Assembly: GCA_018266955.1 (NCBI GenBank)
Contig: JAFDZI010000022.1
Location: 62,001-126,000 of the forward strand
From: Bacteroidota bacterium
Lineage (GTDB): Bacteria; Bacteroidota; Bacteroidia; Flavobacteriales; Weeksellaceae
DNA: 64,000 nucleotides
Direction: 5' to 3'
Below, in pieces: positions 38,675 through 46,688 of the stretch. A program made the position numbers and the translations under genes. The notes under the pieces were generated by a model. It was not told the origin of the DNA, did no database searches, and was given only the letters and a program-made list of their open reading frames with translations. Within the stretch, counting starts at the first letter, position 1, and every line of letters begins with the position of its first letter.

Positions 38675-39511
38675 TTATTCTAACTCCAATGGAGCATAAA
38701 GATTCTTATTAATGGGTATAGAGATTATTTTTCCTGTATCATCATACGCTTTTCCTGACATGAAAATACCGGGATTTTCAAAATAATTTCTTTGAATTTT
38801 CCTGAAATTTTCCCTACTTACTGTTTCTATACCGCTTTCGTTTCTCCAGTAAATATCCATTTTCTTTTTTACGATACCCACAGCTGTAAAATCATACTGA
38901 CCATGTTCATCGGTTATTTTCAAAATTAACCCTGGTAAACCTTGGAAAATGTACGGTCCATCGTTTTTTGGAATTTCCTCGGTGTACCATGCTTTATATT
39001 TTCTTCCTCTAAAAGTAAGAGTTGCAGATTTACAGAGATAACCCAGTAGATATTTTTTTTCATTCGTTAAAACCCAATGTTGTACAGGCATCGCTTCTGA
39101 ATACTGATAAACAGTCTTAGATATTCGTTCTTGGCAAAAAAGAATATTGGAAACAAAGTCTTTAAGAATATTTTTTTTATAATGGATATTGTATCTCCCT
39201 AAGTCGTTCAATTCTTTTGCACCAACCGATTCTAATAGGCTATGTGCTTTGATAAGTGAATCTCTACTCATAGCATTAATATCCGAAAATTTGGAATACT
39301 TATCGCCTAACTGCAATATCGTTTTCAACTCTAACTTTTTATCTTTACCATCAGTAAAAGTTAAATTATACTGAACCACCAAATTGGATTGGTCTTTTAC
39401 TTCTTGACTATATTTTGGTGCCACAAATCGCTTATCAACTTCGATCTGTTGGGCATAAGAAAAAGAAATTAAAAACAGAATCAATAAAAAAAGAAATTTT
39501 TTCATCATCAT
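38675..39511 (-). CDS. GLPGLI family exported protein (module 3)
   Basis: A 278-residue protein with signal peptide (F-L-F-L-L-I-L-F-L-I-S-F-S-Y-A-Q). It has the family motif G-L-P-G-L-I followed by L-K-I, and Y-K-A-W-Y-T-E-E-I-P before it. GLPGLI proteins are periplasmic or envelope proteins of Bacteroidota with unknown function. The start is one of three consecutive ATGs (39511, 39508, 39505), directly after the stop of the broken peptide gene. A frame upstream to 39616 exists but crosses that gene. Confidence 0.8.
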   Translation of the reverse strand: MMMKKFLFLLILFLISFSYAQQIEVDKRFVAPKYSQEVKDQSNLVVQYNLTFTDGKDKKLELKTILQLGDKYSKFSDINAMSRDSLIKAHSLLESVGAKELNDLGRYNIHYKKNILKDFVSNILFCQERISKTVYQYSEAMPVQHWVLTNEKKYLLGYLCKSATLTFRGRKYKAWYTEEIPKNDGPYIFQGLPGLILKITDEHGQYDFTAVGIVKKKMDIYWRNESGIETVSRENFRKIQRNYFENPGIFMSGKAYDDTGKIISIPINKNLYAPLELE

Positions 39512-39512
39512 A

Positions 39513-39794
39513 TTAATATGGCACTTCGAATCCTTCACCTTTACCGCATTGTGCATCGGTAAATTTCCTTGCATCTTCCTGTAGGCATTCATAACAATCT
39601 GTGTAATCACTTCCATTCAAATAAAAAACTTTACCACAACTTGTAGTTACTTTTACCCAATCATACACAATAGGAAATTTTATAAAATTGAGTACTGAAT
39701 TCTGTGGTTATAAATCTAGTAATTTTTTATCACTGGTTTTCCCACTTACCATACCTGCCACCACCAATGCGGCTACGAACATTAATTTTTTCAT
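39513..39794 (-). pseudogene. small secreted peptide gene of module 3, broken by an in-frame stop
   Basis: The frame opens with the same signal peptide as its two paralogues (M-K-K-L-M-F-V-A-A-L-V-V-A-G-M-V-S-G). After 28 codons there is a TAA (39710-39708). The same frame then continues with good coding character for 64 residues containing four Cys (T-S-C-G-K, T-D-C-Y-E-C-L, A-Q-C-G-K) to a stop at 39515-39513. The total of 93 residues equals the intact paralogue in module 1. It is a pseudogene, a truncated 28-residue product, or a sequencing error. Confidence 0.75.
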
Positions 39795-39828
39795 TGTGTT
39801 ATTTTTTTAAATTGTTTAACACAACGAA

Positions 39829-39855
39829 ACTAAAACTAAAACTAAAACTAAAACT
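39829..39855 (-). repeat. hexanucleotide repeat (4 copies) in module 3 leader
   Basis: Four copies of ACTAAA plus ACT (coding strand TTTTAG type), 35 bases before the peptide start. The flanking leader is almost identical to that of module 2. Confidence 0.95.
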
Positions 39856-39909
39856 ATGCAAATTTTTCTTTAAAAAAATAAGAAAAGTACAGTATTTTAG
39901 AATGATTAT

Positions 39910-39941
39910 AAACAAAATCCCCAAACTTTGAGGGTTTGGGA
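39910..39941 (-). terminator. terminator of GLPGLI module 2
   Basis: Stem between about 39918-39926 and 39933-39941 (CCCAAAC/GTTTGGG with one bulged C), near-identical to the terminators at 38640-38668 and 41135-41168. Confidence 0.7.
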
Positions 39942-39949
39942 ATAAAAAA

Positions 39950-40765
39950 TCATTCGAGTTCGATGGGGTTGTTGTTTCTACGATATCTTCTTTCTAAATT
40001 CTTTGTAGCCTCTGGATCGAGAAAAACTCCATCAGCATTCATTATAGAAATAATATTTTCATTAAAATGGTTTAACGCCTGAACAAACTTCAATTTTGTA
40101 GTTTCAGTGGATACGAGTGATGACTCTTTAATTTTCAGCATCTCGCCCGCTTTTGCCATACGGTAGTTTTCCAACTGAAAAACAAAATACTTTTTTTCGT
40201 CTTGCAACTTGACAATCAAACCAGGGAGTCCACCAAATTTGTAGGGCCCTTCTTGTATCGGAATAGAATGAGCAAACCAAGCCGTCCATTTTCTACCACC
40301 AAAATTTAGAGAGGCTTGGGTGCAAGGTATATTATTAACCATTTCCTTTTGGTTAGAAATTGCCCAATTTAAGTTTAAATTCTCAAGAAAGGAAAATTTA
40401 TTTTTTTGAATTACATCAATGTATTTTATCTTTATAAATTCCGAATTTCTACTTTTTATAATGGTGTAGCTATAATTAGATTTAGGCATTCCCATTAAAT
40501 TAATTGATGTGATGGGTTTCTGTAATTGTTGAGAAATAATAGAATCTCGTTCAAATGAGCCTTCGCTGTAATAAACAGAGGTATTATTTTTTCCTACATC
40601 CAATACAAATCTCTCTGCATCAGAAGATTTGTAGTCTATAGAATCAGATTGAGTTTGTACCCAATATCGAATTTTATACTGCAAAGGTTCGATTTCTTTG
40701 TACTGCCCATGACAATAAAAACAACCCAACATAAAAACGCAAACATAAAAAAGTATTGGTTTCAT
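39950..40765 (-). CDS. GLPGLI family exported protein (module 2)
   Basis: A 271-residue exported protein (signal peptide about 1-20). The motif G-G-L-P-G-L-I-V-K-L lies in the middle, after W-T-A-W-F-A-H-S-I-P and G-P-Y-K-F. It follows the peptide gene of its module by 7 bases. It ends N-N-P-I-E-L-E, like other members of the array. Function unknown. Confidence 0.82.
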   Translation of the reverse strand: MKPILFYVCVFMLGCFYCHGQYKEIEPLQYKIRYWVQTQSDSIDYKSSDAERFVLDVGKNNTSVYYSEGSFERDSIISQQLQKPITSINLMGMPKSNYSYTIIKSRNSEFIKIKYIDVIQKNKFSFLENLNLNWAISNQKEMVNNIPCTQASLNFGGRKWTAWFAHSIPIQEGPYKFGGLPGLIVKLQDEKKYFVFQLENYRMAKAGEMLKIKESSLVSTETTKLKFVQALNHFNENIISIMNADGVFLDPEATKNLERRYRRNNNPIELE

Positions 40766-40772
40766 TTCACAA

Positions 40773-41018
40773 TTAATTCATTTCAAAACTTTTATTTTTT
40801 GGACAGATTAGATTATCCCACCACAAAAGTTTATTTCCGATTTCCTCAGTATCTTTTCCACAAACAATTCCTTTTTCTCCACATGAGAAAGTTACAGAGA
40901 CGCAAGCCGATACTATTTTTTTACTTTGTTTGGCTATTTTGTTCTCTTTAATAATTCCAGACTTCCCACTTACCATACCTGCCACCACCAAGGCGGCTAG
41001 GAACATTAATTTTTTCAT
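40773..41018 (-). CDS. small secreted Cys-containing peptide (module 2)
   Basis: An 81-residue product with a signal peptide (M-K-K-L-M-F-L-A-A-L-V-V-A-G-M-V-S-G, cleaved about residue 18-20) and a mature part with Cys in S-A-C-V, F-S-C-G-E, V-C-G-K and L-I-C-P. Paralogues lie at 42793-43074 and, broken, at 39513-39794; only the leader peptide is well conserved while mature parts differ. Partner of the following GLPGLI gene. Function unknown. Confidence 0.65.
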   Translation of the reverse strand: MKKLMFLAALVVAGMVSGKSGIIKENKIAKQSKKIVSACVSVTFSCGEKGIVCGKDTEEIGNKLLWWDNLICPKNKSFEMN

Positions 41019-41053
41019 TGTGTTATTTTTTTTAAATTGTTTAACACAACGAA

Positions 41054-41080
41054 ACTAAAACTAAAACTAAAACTAAAACT
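41054..41080 (-). repeat. hexanucleotide repeat (4 copies) in module 2 leader
   Basis: Four copies of ACTAAA plus ACT, placed 36 bases before the peptide start. The coding strand reads TTTTAG repeats just downstream of a -7-like AAAATTTG. Confidence 0.95.
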
Positions 41081-41134
41081 ATGCAAATTTTTCTTTAAAA
41101 AAATAAGAAAAGCACAGTATTTTAGAATGATTAT

Positions 41135-41168
41135 AAACAAAATCCCCAAACTTTATGAGTTTGGGGAT
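41135..41168 (-). terminator. terminator of GLPGLI module 1
   Basis: Perfect 11-bp stem (41142-41152 with 41158-41168), loop TTATG, T-rich tail on the minus strand. Confidence 0.8.
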
Positions 41169-41212
41169 AGTTTAAGAATTTGTTAACCGAAAAGTATTTA
41201 GAAGAACCAACA

Positions 41213-42028
41213 TTATTTGAGCCAAACTTTATCCATTTCTATTGGATTGTTATGGTCTTTCATCCATTTCCAGTAAATTTTATTTAGGCTATCAAAATAA
41301 TTTTTATCTGTTTTGAATTCTTTACCATCGAAACTTGATTTAGATTTGTATGAACTGTTTAACATTAAATTCCTACTATTAAAGGAGGGGTCTTTTACTA
41401 TCTGATTTTGAAGTTTTTTAAATTTATTTTCATCAACAGAAATAGAATTAGGCAAATTTACTATAGAATTAGTTGTTGTCTTCTTTATTTCCATCACTTT
41501 AAAATGATAATCTCCATCTGCTGATATTATCTCTAAAATTAAACCTGGGAGTCCAAAAAATTTATACGGTCCATCGTTTATAGGGATTTTTGTAGTAAAC
41601 CAAGCAGTCCATTTTCTATTTCCAAAATCAATGGTCGCCTTTTGACATAGATAATCCAAAATAATCTTTGATTCTTGTTGTAATTGCCAATTATGAGAAG
41701 GAAAAGTAAATCTATGTTGATAGTATTCTTCGTCTATAGAGGATAACTGGGTATATTGGGATGGTTTGAAATTTTTTAAAATAATATCATGAAAATGAGT
41801 TTCATTTTGCTTTCTAAAATTTTCTAAAAAATCTTTCCCTCTGGAAGCGATATTTACATCAAGGTAAATAGAGCTTTCTGTAACAACATTGTAAGACAAA
41901 ATTGCTTGGTCGATTGATTTTTGTTCTTTCTCCTTGTTGTGTTTTCCTATTATCTCATAGGTAATTTCATATCCTTGCGCTTGTACTACATAAGTTAGAA
42001 AGCAGAAAATAAATACTATTTTTCCCAT
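41213..42028 (-). CDS. GLPGLI family exported protein (module 1, second copy)
   Basis: A 271-residue exported protein (signal peptide about 1-17, V-Q-A-Q). G-L-P-G-L-I-L-E-I sits after W-T-A-W-F-T-T-K-I-P. It overlaps the end of the preceding GLPGLI gene by 13 bases, so translation is probably coupled. Near its C-terminus it has N-N-P-I-E-M-D, close to the ends of other members. Function unknown. Confidence 0.82.
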   Translation of the reverse strand: MGKIVFIFCFLTYVVQAQGYEITYEIIGKHNKEKEQKSIDQAILSYNVVTESSIYLDVNIASRGKDFLENFRKQNETHFHDIILKNFKPSQYTQLSSIDEEYYQHRFTFPSHNWQLQQESKIILDYLCQKATIDFGNRKWTAWFTTKIPINDGPYKFFGLPGLILEIISADGDYHFKVMEIKKTTTNSIVNLPNSISVDENKFKKLQNQIVKDPSFNSRNLMLNSSYKSKSSFDGKEFKTDKNYFDSLNKIYWKWMKDHNNPIEMDKVWLK

Positions 42029-42762
42029 TCAAACAGTATTTCCAATCCATTTCTTTCTTGCTTCATTGCTAAAAACTCTCCGAATTCATTAGGATTAAAC
42101 ACGATACCATATTTTAAATCGGGATAACTCCGAAACGCCTGCATATCGCTTTTTGAAACTTTTACAAAAGGATTTATTGGGGTTGCAGTACCAAGGTTTT
42201 CAATGGACTTTAACTTCCAAGAAAACTGTTTATTTTCATCGTACATTTCATATACCAAGCCTTCTATTCCGTTAAATTTCCAAGGTGCTAATGACAACGC
42301 AACTTTTTCATCATACCATGCAATATAGGTTCTGCCTCTAAACTTTGTTGTAGCTTTGGATAAAACTTTTTGGTTTACTTCTTTGGTTTCGGACTCAATT
42401 TCCCATTTCATGGGTTTTACATCATCAAAAAAAATATAATTATTCCCTCTAATATTGTCCCAAATATACATTTCAGGAGTAGATTTTGAATAAATAATAT
42501 AGTTAGATTTCACATTACTTTTATATGTAGAAAGAATGTTTTCCTTTGGATTAATGGCTTTTAAATTAGCATCCGATATACCATACCTAACTGTGTATAA
42601 TTTCTCTAACGACTGATTATTATAAATTACTTCAGCAGGAAAATTATACACAGTATTGGTATCATATCTGTAAACATTAAAATCATAAGTAACTTTAATA
42701 GTCTGAGCAGTAAAAAAACTTTGGAGAAAAACCCCAAATAAAGAGGCTAAATAAATTCGCAT
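42016..42762 (-). CDS. GLPGLI-like exported protein (module 1, first copy)
   Basis: A 248-residue exported protein with a signal peptide (about 1-19). Its key motif is altered: F-N-G-I-E-G-L-V instead of G-L-P-G-L-I. The surrounding pattern (Y-I-A-W-Y-D-E-K-V, A-P-W-K-F) fits the family. It follows the peptide gene at 42793 by 30 bases. The divergence in the defining motif may mean a changed partner. Confidence 0.72.
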   Translation of the reverse strand: MRIYLASLFGVFLQSFFTAQTIKVTYDFNVYRYDTNTVYNFPAEVIYNNQSLEKLYTVRYGISDANLKAINPKENILSTYKSNVKSNYIIYSKSTPEMYIWDNIRGNNYIFFDDVKPMKWEIESETKEVNQKVLSKATTKFRGRTYIAWYDEKVALSLAPWKFNGIEGLVYEMYDENKQFSWKLKSIENLGTATPINPFVKVSKSDMQAFRSYPDLKYGIVFNPNEFGEFLAMKQERNGLEILFEWEK

Positions 42763-42792
42763 ACCATTTTTTCTGTAAAACTATTATTTTTT

Positions 42793-43074
42793 TTACAATT
42801 GGTTATCAAATGCATATTTCACTTTTTGTTTATTCAATTTTACACAATCTTCTTTTGATTCCATAGGAACATCCTCGGAAAGCACCAAAGTAAAAGTACC
42901 ATCATGATTATCCCTATAAATCCTAATATAACAAATTCCCGAAAGCACTTTGGAATTTGTAAAATAATTAGTTGAAGTTTCAGAATTTAATTCAATCAAA
43001 TCTACCTTCTTCAACGAATTGGCACTTACCATACCTGCCACCACCAAGGCGGCTAGGAACATTAATTTTTTCAT
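42793..43074 (-). CDS. small secreted peptide (module 1)
   Basis: A 93-residue product beginning with the signal peptide shared with modules 2 and 3. The mature part has two Cys (G-I-C-Y and K-E-D-C-V) and is otherwise unlike its paralogues. The start at 43074 matches the paralogues; an upstream in-frame ATG at 43131 lies within the repeat leader. First gene of the three-gene module 1. Confidence 0.65.
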   Translation of the reverse strand: MKKLMFLAALVVAGMVSANSLKKVDLIELNSETSTNYFTNSKVLSGICYIRIYRDNHDGTFTLVLSEDVPMESKEDCVKLNKQKVKYAFDNQL

Positions 43075-43110
43075 TGTGTTATTTTTTTTTAAATTGTTTA
43101 ACACAACGAA

Positions 43111-43125
43111 ACTAAAACTAAAACT
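43111..43125 (-). repeat. hexanucleotide repeat (2 copies) in module 1 leader
   Basis: Two copies of ACTAAA plus ACT, against four in the otherwise near-identical leaders of modules 2 and 3, and six in the leader at 32049. Copy number varies between loci. Confidence 0.9.
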
Positions 43126-43180
43126 ATGCAAATTTTTCTTTAAAAAAATAAGAAAAAAAGCTATTTTAGAATGATGATAA

Positions 43181-43209
43181 ACAAAAACCGAACGATTACT
43201 CGTTCGGTT
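43181..43209 (-). terminator. terminator of typA
   Basis: Perfect 10-bp stem (43186-43195 with 43200-43209), loop TTAC, T run on the minus strand. Confidence 0.85.
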
Positions 43210-43233
43210 GTATGGTTAAAGAAGAGAATAAGT

Positions 43234-45039
43234 TTAGCCTTTAGCTCCTCTTTCTAATCTTTTTCTTTCGTTTTCCGTAAGTACTTTTTTACGCATTCTG
43301 ATGAAATTAGGAGTAACCTCTATCGCTTCATCTCCTTGTATGTATTCCATACACTCTTCTAGTGACAAAAGGATTTTAGGAGCAATATTACCATCTTTAT
43401 CTTTTCCGGAGGCACGCATGTTATTCAGCTGTTTGGCTTCAACGATATTCACCACCAAATCCCCTGGTTTGTTTTGCTCGCCTACGATCATTCCTTCATA
43501 GATTTCTTCTCCTGGATCTACAAAAAACTTACCTCTATCTTGTAATTTTGCAATGGAGTACTCAGTAGCTGGACCTTGACTTTTACTCACCAATACCCCC
43601 ACCAATCGACCCGGAATAGCACCTTTATAAGGTTTGTATTCGCTAAAACGATGAGCCATAATAGCTTCTCCGGCAGTTGCTGTAAGCATTTGAGATCTTA
43701 ATCCGATAAGTCCTCTGGAAGGAATTTCGAACTCCAAATGCTGCATTTCTCCCTTGGTTTCCATAATATGCAAATCTCCTTTTCTTTGGGTCGCCAAATC
43801 AATTACCCTAGAAGCATACTCTTCAGGCACATCTACTACCATGGATTCGTAAGGTTCGCATTTTTCACCGTCAATTTCTCGAACGATTACTTGTGGCTGC
43901 CCAATCGTCATTTCGTACCCTTCTCTTCTCATGGTTTCTATCAAAACAGAAAGGTGTAAGATTCCTCTACCAAAAACCAAAAATGTATTGGCATCATCGG
44001 TTGTTTCCACACGCAAAGCCAAATTTTTCTCCAACTCTTTCATCAATCTATCTTTCAAATGGTTAGAGGTAACATACTTACCATCTTTACCAAAGAAAGG
44101 CGAATTATTAATAGAGAATGTCATGTTTAGTGTAGGTTCGTCTATGGCAGTTCTTGGCAATGGATCCGGGTTTTCTAAATCCACAAAAGAATCACCAATT
44201 TGAAATTTGTCAAATCCTACAATGGCACAAATATCACCCGCTTTTACTTCTTGAACTTTTTTCTTACCAAGTCCTTCGAAGACATATAATTCTTTTACTT
44301 TTCCTTTGATGATGTTTCCATCTTCCTGAGCCAAACCTATCCATTCGGATTCCTTTACAGAACCTTGTGTAATTTTACCAATGGCAATTCTACCCAAAAA
44401 TGAAGAAAAATCCAAAGAAGTAATTTGCATTCTTAAAGATCCTTCTTTAGCATCAGGAGCTGGTACATATTGTAATATCCCATCCAATAATGGTAAAATA
44501 CTGTCAGCAGGTTCTAAACTTGTATTGAACCAACCTTGCTTAGAGGATCCGTAAAAAGTAGGGAAATCCAATTGTTCTTCAGTGGCATCTAAATTAAAGA
44601 ACAAATCAAATACCGCATCGTGCACCTCATCGGGTCTGCAGTTTTCTTTATCCACTTTATTAATAACCACTATGGGTTTCAAACCTAATTCTAATGCTTT
44701 ATGCAAAACGAAACGAGTTTGAGGCATTGGTCCCTCAAAGGCATCAACCAGAAGGATAACCCCATCGGCCATTTTCAGAACTCGCTCCACTTCTCCACCG
44801 AAATCGGCGTGTCCGGGAGTGTCAATAACATTAATTTTGGTGTCTTTATAAGTTACTGATATGTTTTTAGAAAGAATGGTAATTCCTCTTTCTCTTTCCA
44901 AATCGTTGTTATCCATAATCAACTCACCATTTTCTTGATTTTCTCTAAAAATACTCGTTGCATGGATGATTTTATCGACCAAAGTGGTTTTTCCATGATC
45001 GACATGCGCGATAATCGCAATGTTTCTAATGTTTTGCAT
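43234..45039 (-). CDS. typA: ribosome-associated GTPase TypA/BipA
   Basis: A 601-residue translational GTPase involved in ribosome assembly and stress response. The G domain shows [23 protein letters not shown] and N-K-V-D; the C-terminal TypA-specific part has [10 protein letters not shown]. The start at 45039 gives the typical M-Q-N-I-R-N-I-A-I; an upstream ATG at 45069 is unlikely. Confidence 0.96.
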   Translation of the reverse strand: MQNIRNIAIIAHVDHGKTTLVDKIIHATSIFRENQENGELIMDNNDLERERGITILSKNISVTYKDTKINVIDTPGHADFGGEVERVLKMADGVILLVDAFEGPMPQTRFVLHKALELGLKPIVVINKVDKENCRPDEVHDAVFDLFFNLDATEEQLDFPTFYGSSKQGWFNTSLEPADSILPLLDGILQYVPAPDAKEGSLRMQITSLDFSSFLGRIAIGKITQGSVKESEWIGLAQEDGNIIKGKVKELYVFEGLGKKKVQEVKAGDICAIVGFDKFQIGDSFVDLENPDPLPRTAIDEPTLNMTFSINNSPFFGKDGKYVTSNHLKDRLMKELEKNLALRVETTDDANTFLVFGRGILHLSVLIETMRREGYEMTIGQPQVIVREIDGEKCEPYESMVVDVPEEYASRVIDLATQRKGDLHIMETKGEMQHLEFEIPSRGLIGLRSQMLTATAGEAIMAHRFSEYKPYKGAIPGRLVGVLVSKSQGPATEYSIAKLQDRGKFFVDPGEEIYEGMIVGEQNKPGDLVVNIVEAKQLNNMRASGKDKDGNIAPKILLSLEECMEYIQGDEAIEVTPNFIRMRKKVLTENERKRLERGAKG

Positions 45040-45120
45040 ATATAAATTTTCGTTTGCAAAAATACACAATTCTAAAAAAAATGTATGCTTTTTTTTAAAA
45101 AAAATACTTTTAAAGATTGA

Positions 45121-45182
45121 TTCACAACACTTAAGTGAATTTCCTCTAAAAAAAATAGCATAAAAAAACGCTTATCTAAGAT
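45121..45182. repeat. 62-bp direct repeat, distal copy
   Basis: These 62 bases are identical to 46446-46507. This copy includes only the first arm of the tRNA-Gln terminator and then diverges, so it looks like a displaced junction. The two copies enclose the Abi gene. Confidence 0.95.
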
Positions 45183-45355
45183 GAGAGCACTGAAAAATCG
45201 ACAGCTCACCTACCAAAGAACTTACAAACATGACGAATTTTAAGAAATACCCCGCAGGAATTAGGTTTGAAAAATTGTTCGTATTACTGAAACAATATCC
45301 TGCAATTTCACCTTTTCCGCTTGATTATAAGTACAAGAGAGAAAACTGGCAACAT

Positions 45356-45385
45356 AAAAAAAACCTGGAGCATAAAAGTCCAGGT
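45356..45385 (-). terminator. terminator after the Abi gene
   Basis: ACCTGGA (45363-45369) pairs with TCCAGGT (45379-45385), followed on the minus strand by a run of T. Confidence 0.75.
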
Positions 45386-45449
45386 CGAATATTCTTATTT
45401 TAGAGTGCTCAACAATAGCGTAAATGTATCATCGGGCACTTTTGTTCTG

Positions 45450-45457
45450 CAAAGGTA
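45450..45457 (-). promoter_or_regulatory. possible -7 element just past the Abi stop codon
   Basis: TACCTTTG matches TAnnTTTG fully; a TTG lies only 15 bases upstream, which is short. A transcript from here would run about 90 bases to the terminator at 45356-45385 with no reading frame longer than seven codons. A small RNA is possible but weakly supported. Confidence 0.3.
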
Positions 45458-45464
45458 AGACTAT

Positions 45465-46337
45465 TTATAAATCAAACATAATTTTCTCTGAAATTATTTT
45501 ACTGATTTTCGGATTTCGTTGAATCCCTTTAAATAAATCGTGTAAATCCCGTTCCAAATCTTGCGCTCTATTCTTTGAAATCTTGCTCAAAATAAACAAA
45601 ATCAACCGTATGGAAGCATTCATATTGGTATTGTTATGAGTCTTGTTTCGGTAGTATTTATTGGGAATTCTTCTAATACCAATAGGCTGGTTAAAATCGT
45701 ACAAAACAGCATTATGCGAACAAATATTTCGGATGTTTATGATGGCCCTGAAGTAATTATCAAGCAACTTGTAATCTCTGAAGCCATAAACATTAGTTAT
45801 ACTTTCTTTTAAATGCGATTCTTTAAGGTTTGAGTAAATCTTATAAATCTGTCCAAAAGTTAAAAACTCAAATGTTTTCCAAGTGGGTGCGTGTGTGTCT
45901 GCAGGATATTTTATATGGTGCTTTTTAAGAATGTTTGTATTTTGACCCAAAGTGTAGTAAATAGTATTCAGGTCTTTCAGAATGTGGTTATTTACTTTTG
46001 CACTATCGGTGTACCAAGTAATATCGTTTGGATAATAGTTTGAAACAATATACACAACCTGTGTTCTAAAGTGAACCTCTATTCTGTAAATATACCTTGC
46101 AAGTAAACATTTCAGGTCAAAATCAAAATAATATAAATCCACTATGTCGTCTAATGAAATATTAGGTTCAAACTGATGTCCTTTTTTTTCGTTCTGAAAG
46201 TAATACCAATAGAATCCAAGCCGATAATAACCAATATCTAGCAAGATTTCTTCTGCTTTTATATCGTCATTTATTACAAGACCTCTTTGCTTTAATTGTT
46301 CTATTTGGTCGGTAACTGTAAATACTTTTCTACCCAT
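45465..46337 (-). CDS. Abi family (AbiD/AbiF-like) HEPN protein
   Basis: A 290-residue protein of the Abi_2 family, known from abortive-infection phage defence. The N-terminus T-V-T-D-Q-I-E-Q-L-K-Q-R-G-L and L-L-D-I-G-Y-Y-R-L-G-F-Y-W-Y-Y are family marks. R-N-I-C-S-H at 203-208 is an R-x4-H motif of HEPN ribonucleases. It is flanked by perfect 62-bp direct repeats beside a tRNA, as expected for an acquired gene. A -7 element (TAAATTTG, 46384-46377) precedes it. No partner gene is adjacent. Ribonuclease activity is inferred from the motif only. Confidence 0.85.
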   Translation of the reverse strand: MGRKVFTVTDQIEQLKQRGLVINDDIKAEEILLDIGYYRLGFYWYYFQNEKKGHQFEPNISLDDIVDLYYFDFDLKCLLARYIYRIEVHFRTQVVYIVSNYYPNDITWYTDSAKVNNHILKDLNTIYYTLGQNTNILKKHHIKYPADTHAPTWKTFEFLTFGQIYKIYSNLKESHLKESITNVYGFRDYKLLDNYFRAIINIRNICSHNAVLYDFNQPIGIRRIPNKYYRNKTHNNTNMNASIRLILFILSKISKNRAQDLERDLHDLFKGIQRNPKISKIISEKIMFDL

Positions 46338-46376
46338 ATCTTTTTAGCGTTTCCACAATTCAAATTTCTATAAATT

Positions 46377-46384
46377 CAAATTTA
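46377..46384 (-). promoter_or_regulatory. -7 element of the Abi gene promoter
   Basis: TAAATTTG, full match to TAnnTTTG, 40 bases before the start codon. No clear TTG at the usual distance upstream. Confidence 0.45.
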
Positions 46385-46445
46385 GCAAATAATTATGTAT
46401 CGCCACACTTACACAACTGGTTATAAACCTTATCAATTTTGATCC

Positions 46446-46507
46446 TTCACAACACTTAAGTGAATTTCCTCTAAAAAAAATAGCATAAAAAAACGCTTAT
46501 CTAAGAT
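46446..46507. repeat. 62-bp direct repeat, copy next to tRNA-Gln
   Basis: Identical to 45121-45182. Here the repeat runs into the complete tRNA-Gln terminator (46487-46514), so this is likely the original context. Confidence 0.95.
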
Positions 46508-46514
46508 AAGCGTT
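46487..46514 (-). terminator. terminator of tRNA-Gln
   Basis: Perfect 10-bp stem (46492-46501 with 46505-46514), loop TAA, T run on the minus strand. Confidence 0.85.
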
Positions 46515-46519
46515 TTAAG

Positions 46520-46590
46520 TAGACCCACAGGGATTCGAACCCCAACAAACGGTACCAAAAACCGGTGTGCTACCGTTACACCATGGGTCT
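46520..46590 (-). tRNA. tRNA-Gln (anticodon TTG)
   Basis: The cloverleaf folds: acceptor AGACCCA/TGGGTCT, D arm GTG/CAC with GGTAG in the loop, anticodon arm with loop TTTTGGT giving TTG, and T loop TTCGAAT. CCA is not encoded. One C-T mismatch closes the anticodon stem. A 62-bp repeat and terminator follow. Confidence 0.92.
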
Positions 46591-46662
46591 ATGTTTGTTT
46601 TCAGTGGTGCAAATGTACAACTTTTTTCTTTCCCCACAATACCTTATCCAAAAAAAATGCTG

Positions 46663-46670
46663 TAAATTTG
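46663..46670 (+). promoter_or_regulatory. -7 element upstream of menE
   Basis: TAAATTTG, full consensus. It overlaps an alternative TTG start (46668), which argues for ATG 46689 with a very short leader. Confidence 0.5.
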
Positions 46671-46688
46671 AAAAAAAATAGAGTCCCA

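Noticed and set aside
42016-42028. 13-base overlap of two GLPGLI genes as a frameshifted single gene
   Set aside because: Both genes have their own signal peptide and full family length; the overlap suits coupled translation.
45230-45403. 57-codon plus-strand frame as a definite gene
   Set aside because: It crosses the Abi terminator, has no recognisable promoter and no known family; left as an open question only.
46401-46440. attC-like look of the segment before the Abi gene (ACAACTGGTTATAAACC)
   Set aside because: The bases do not fit the conserved attC core (GTTRRRY), and there is no integron integrase or cassette array.
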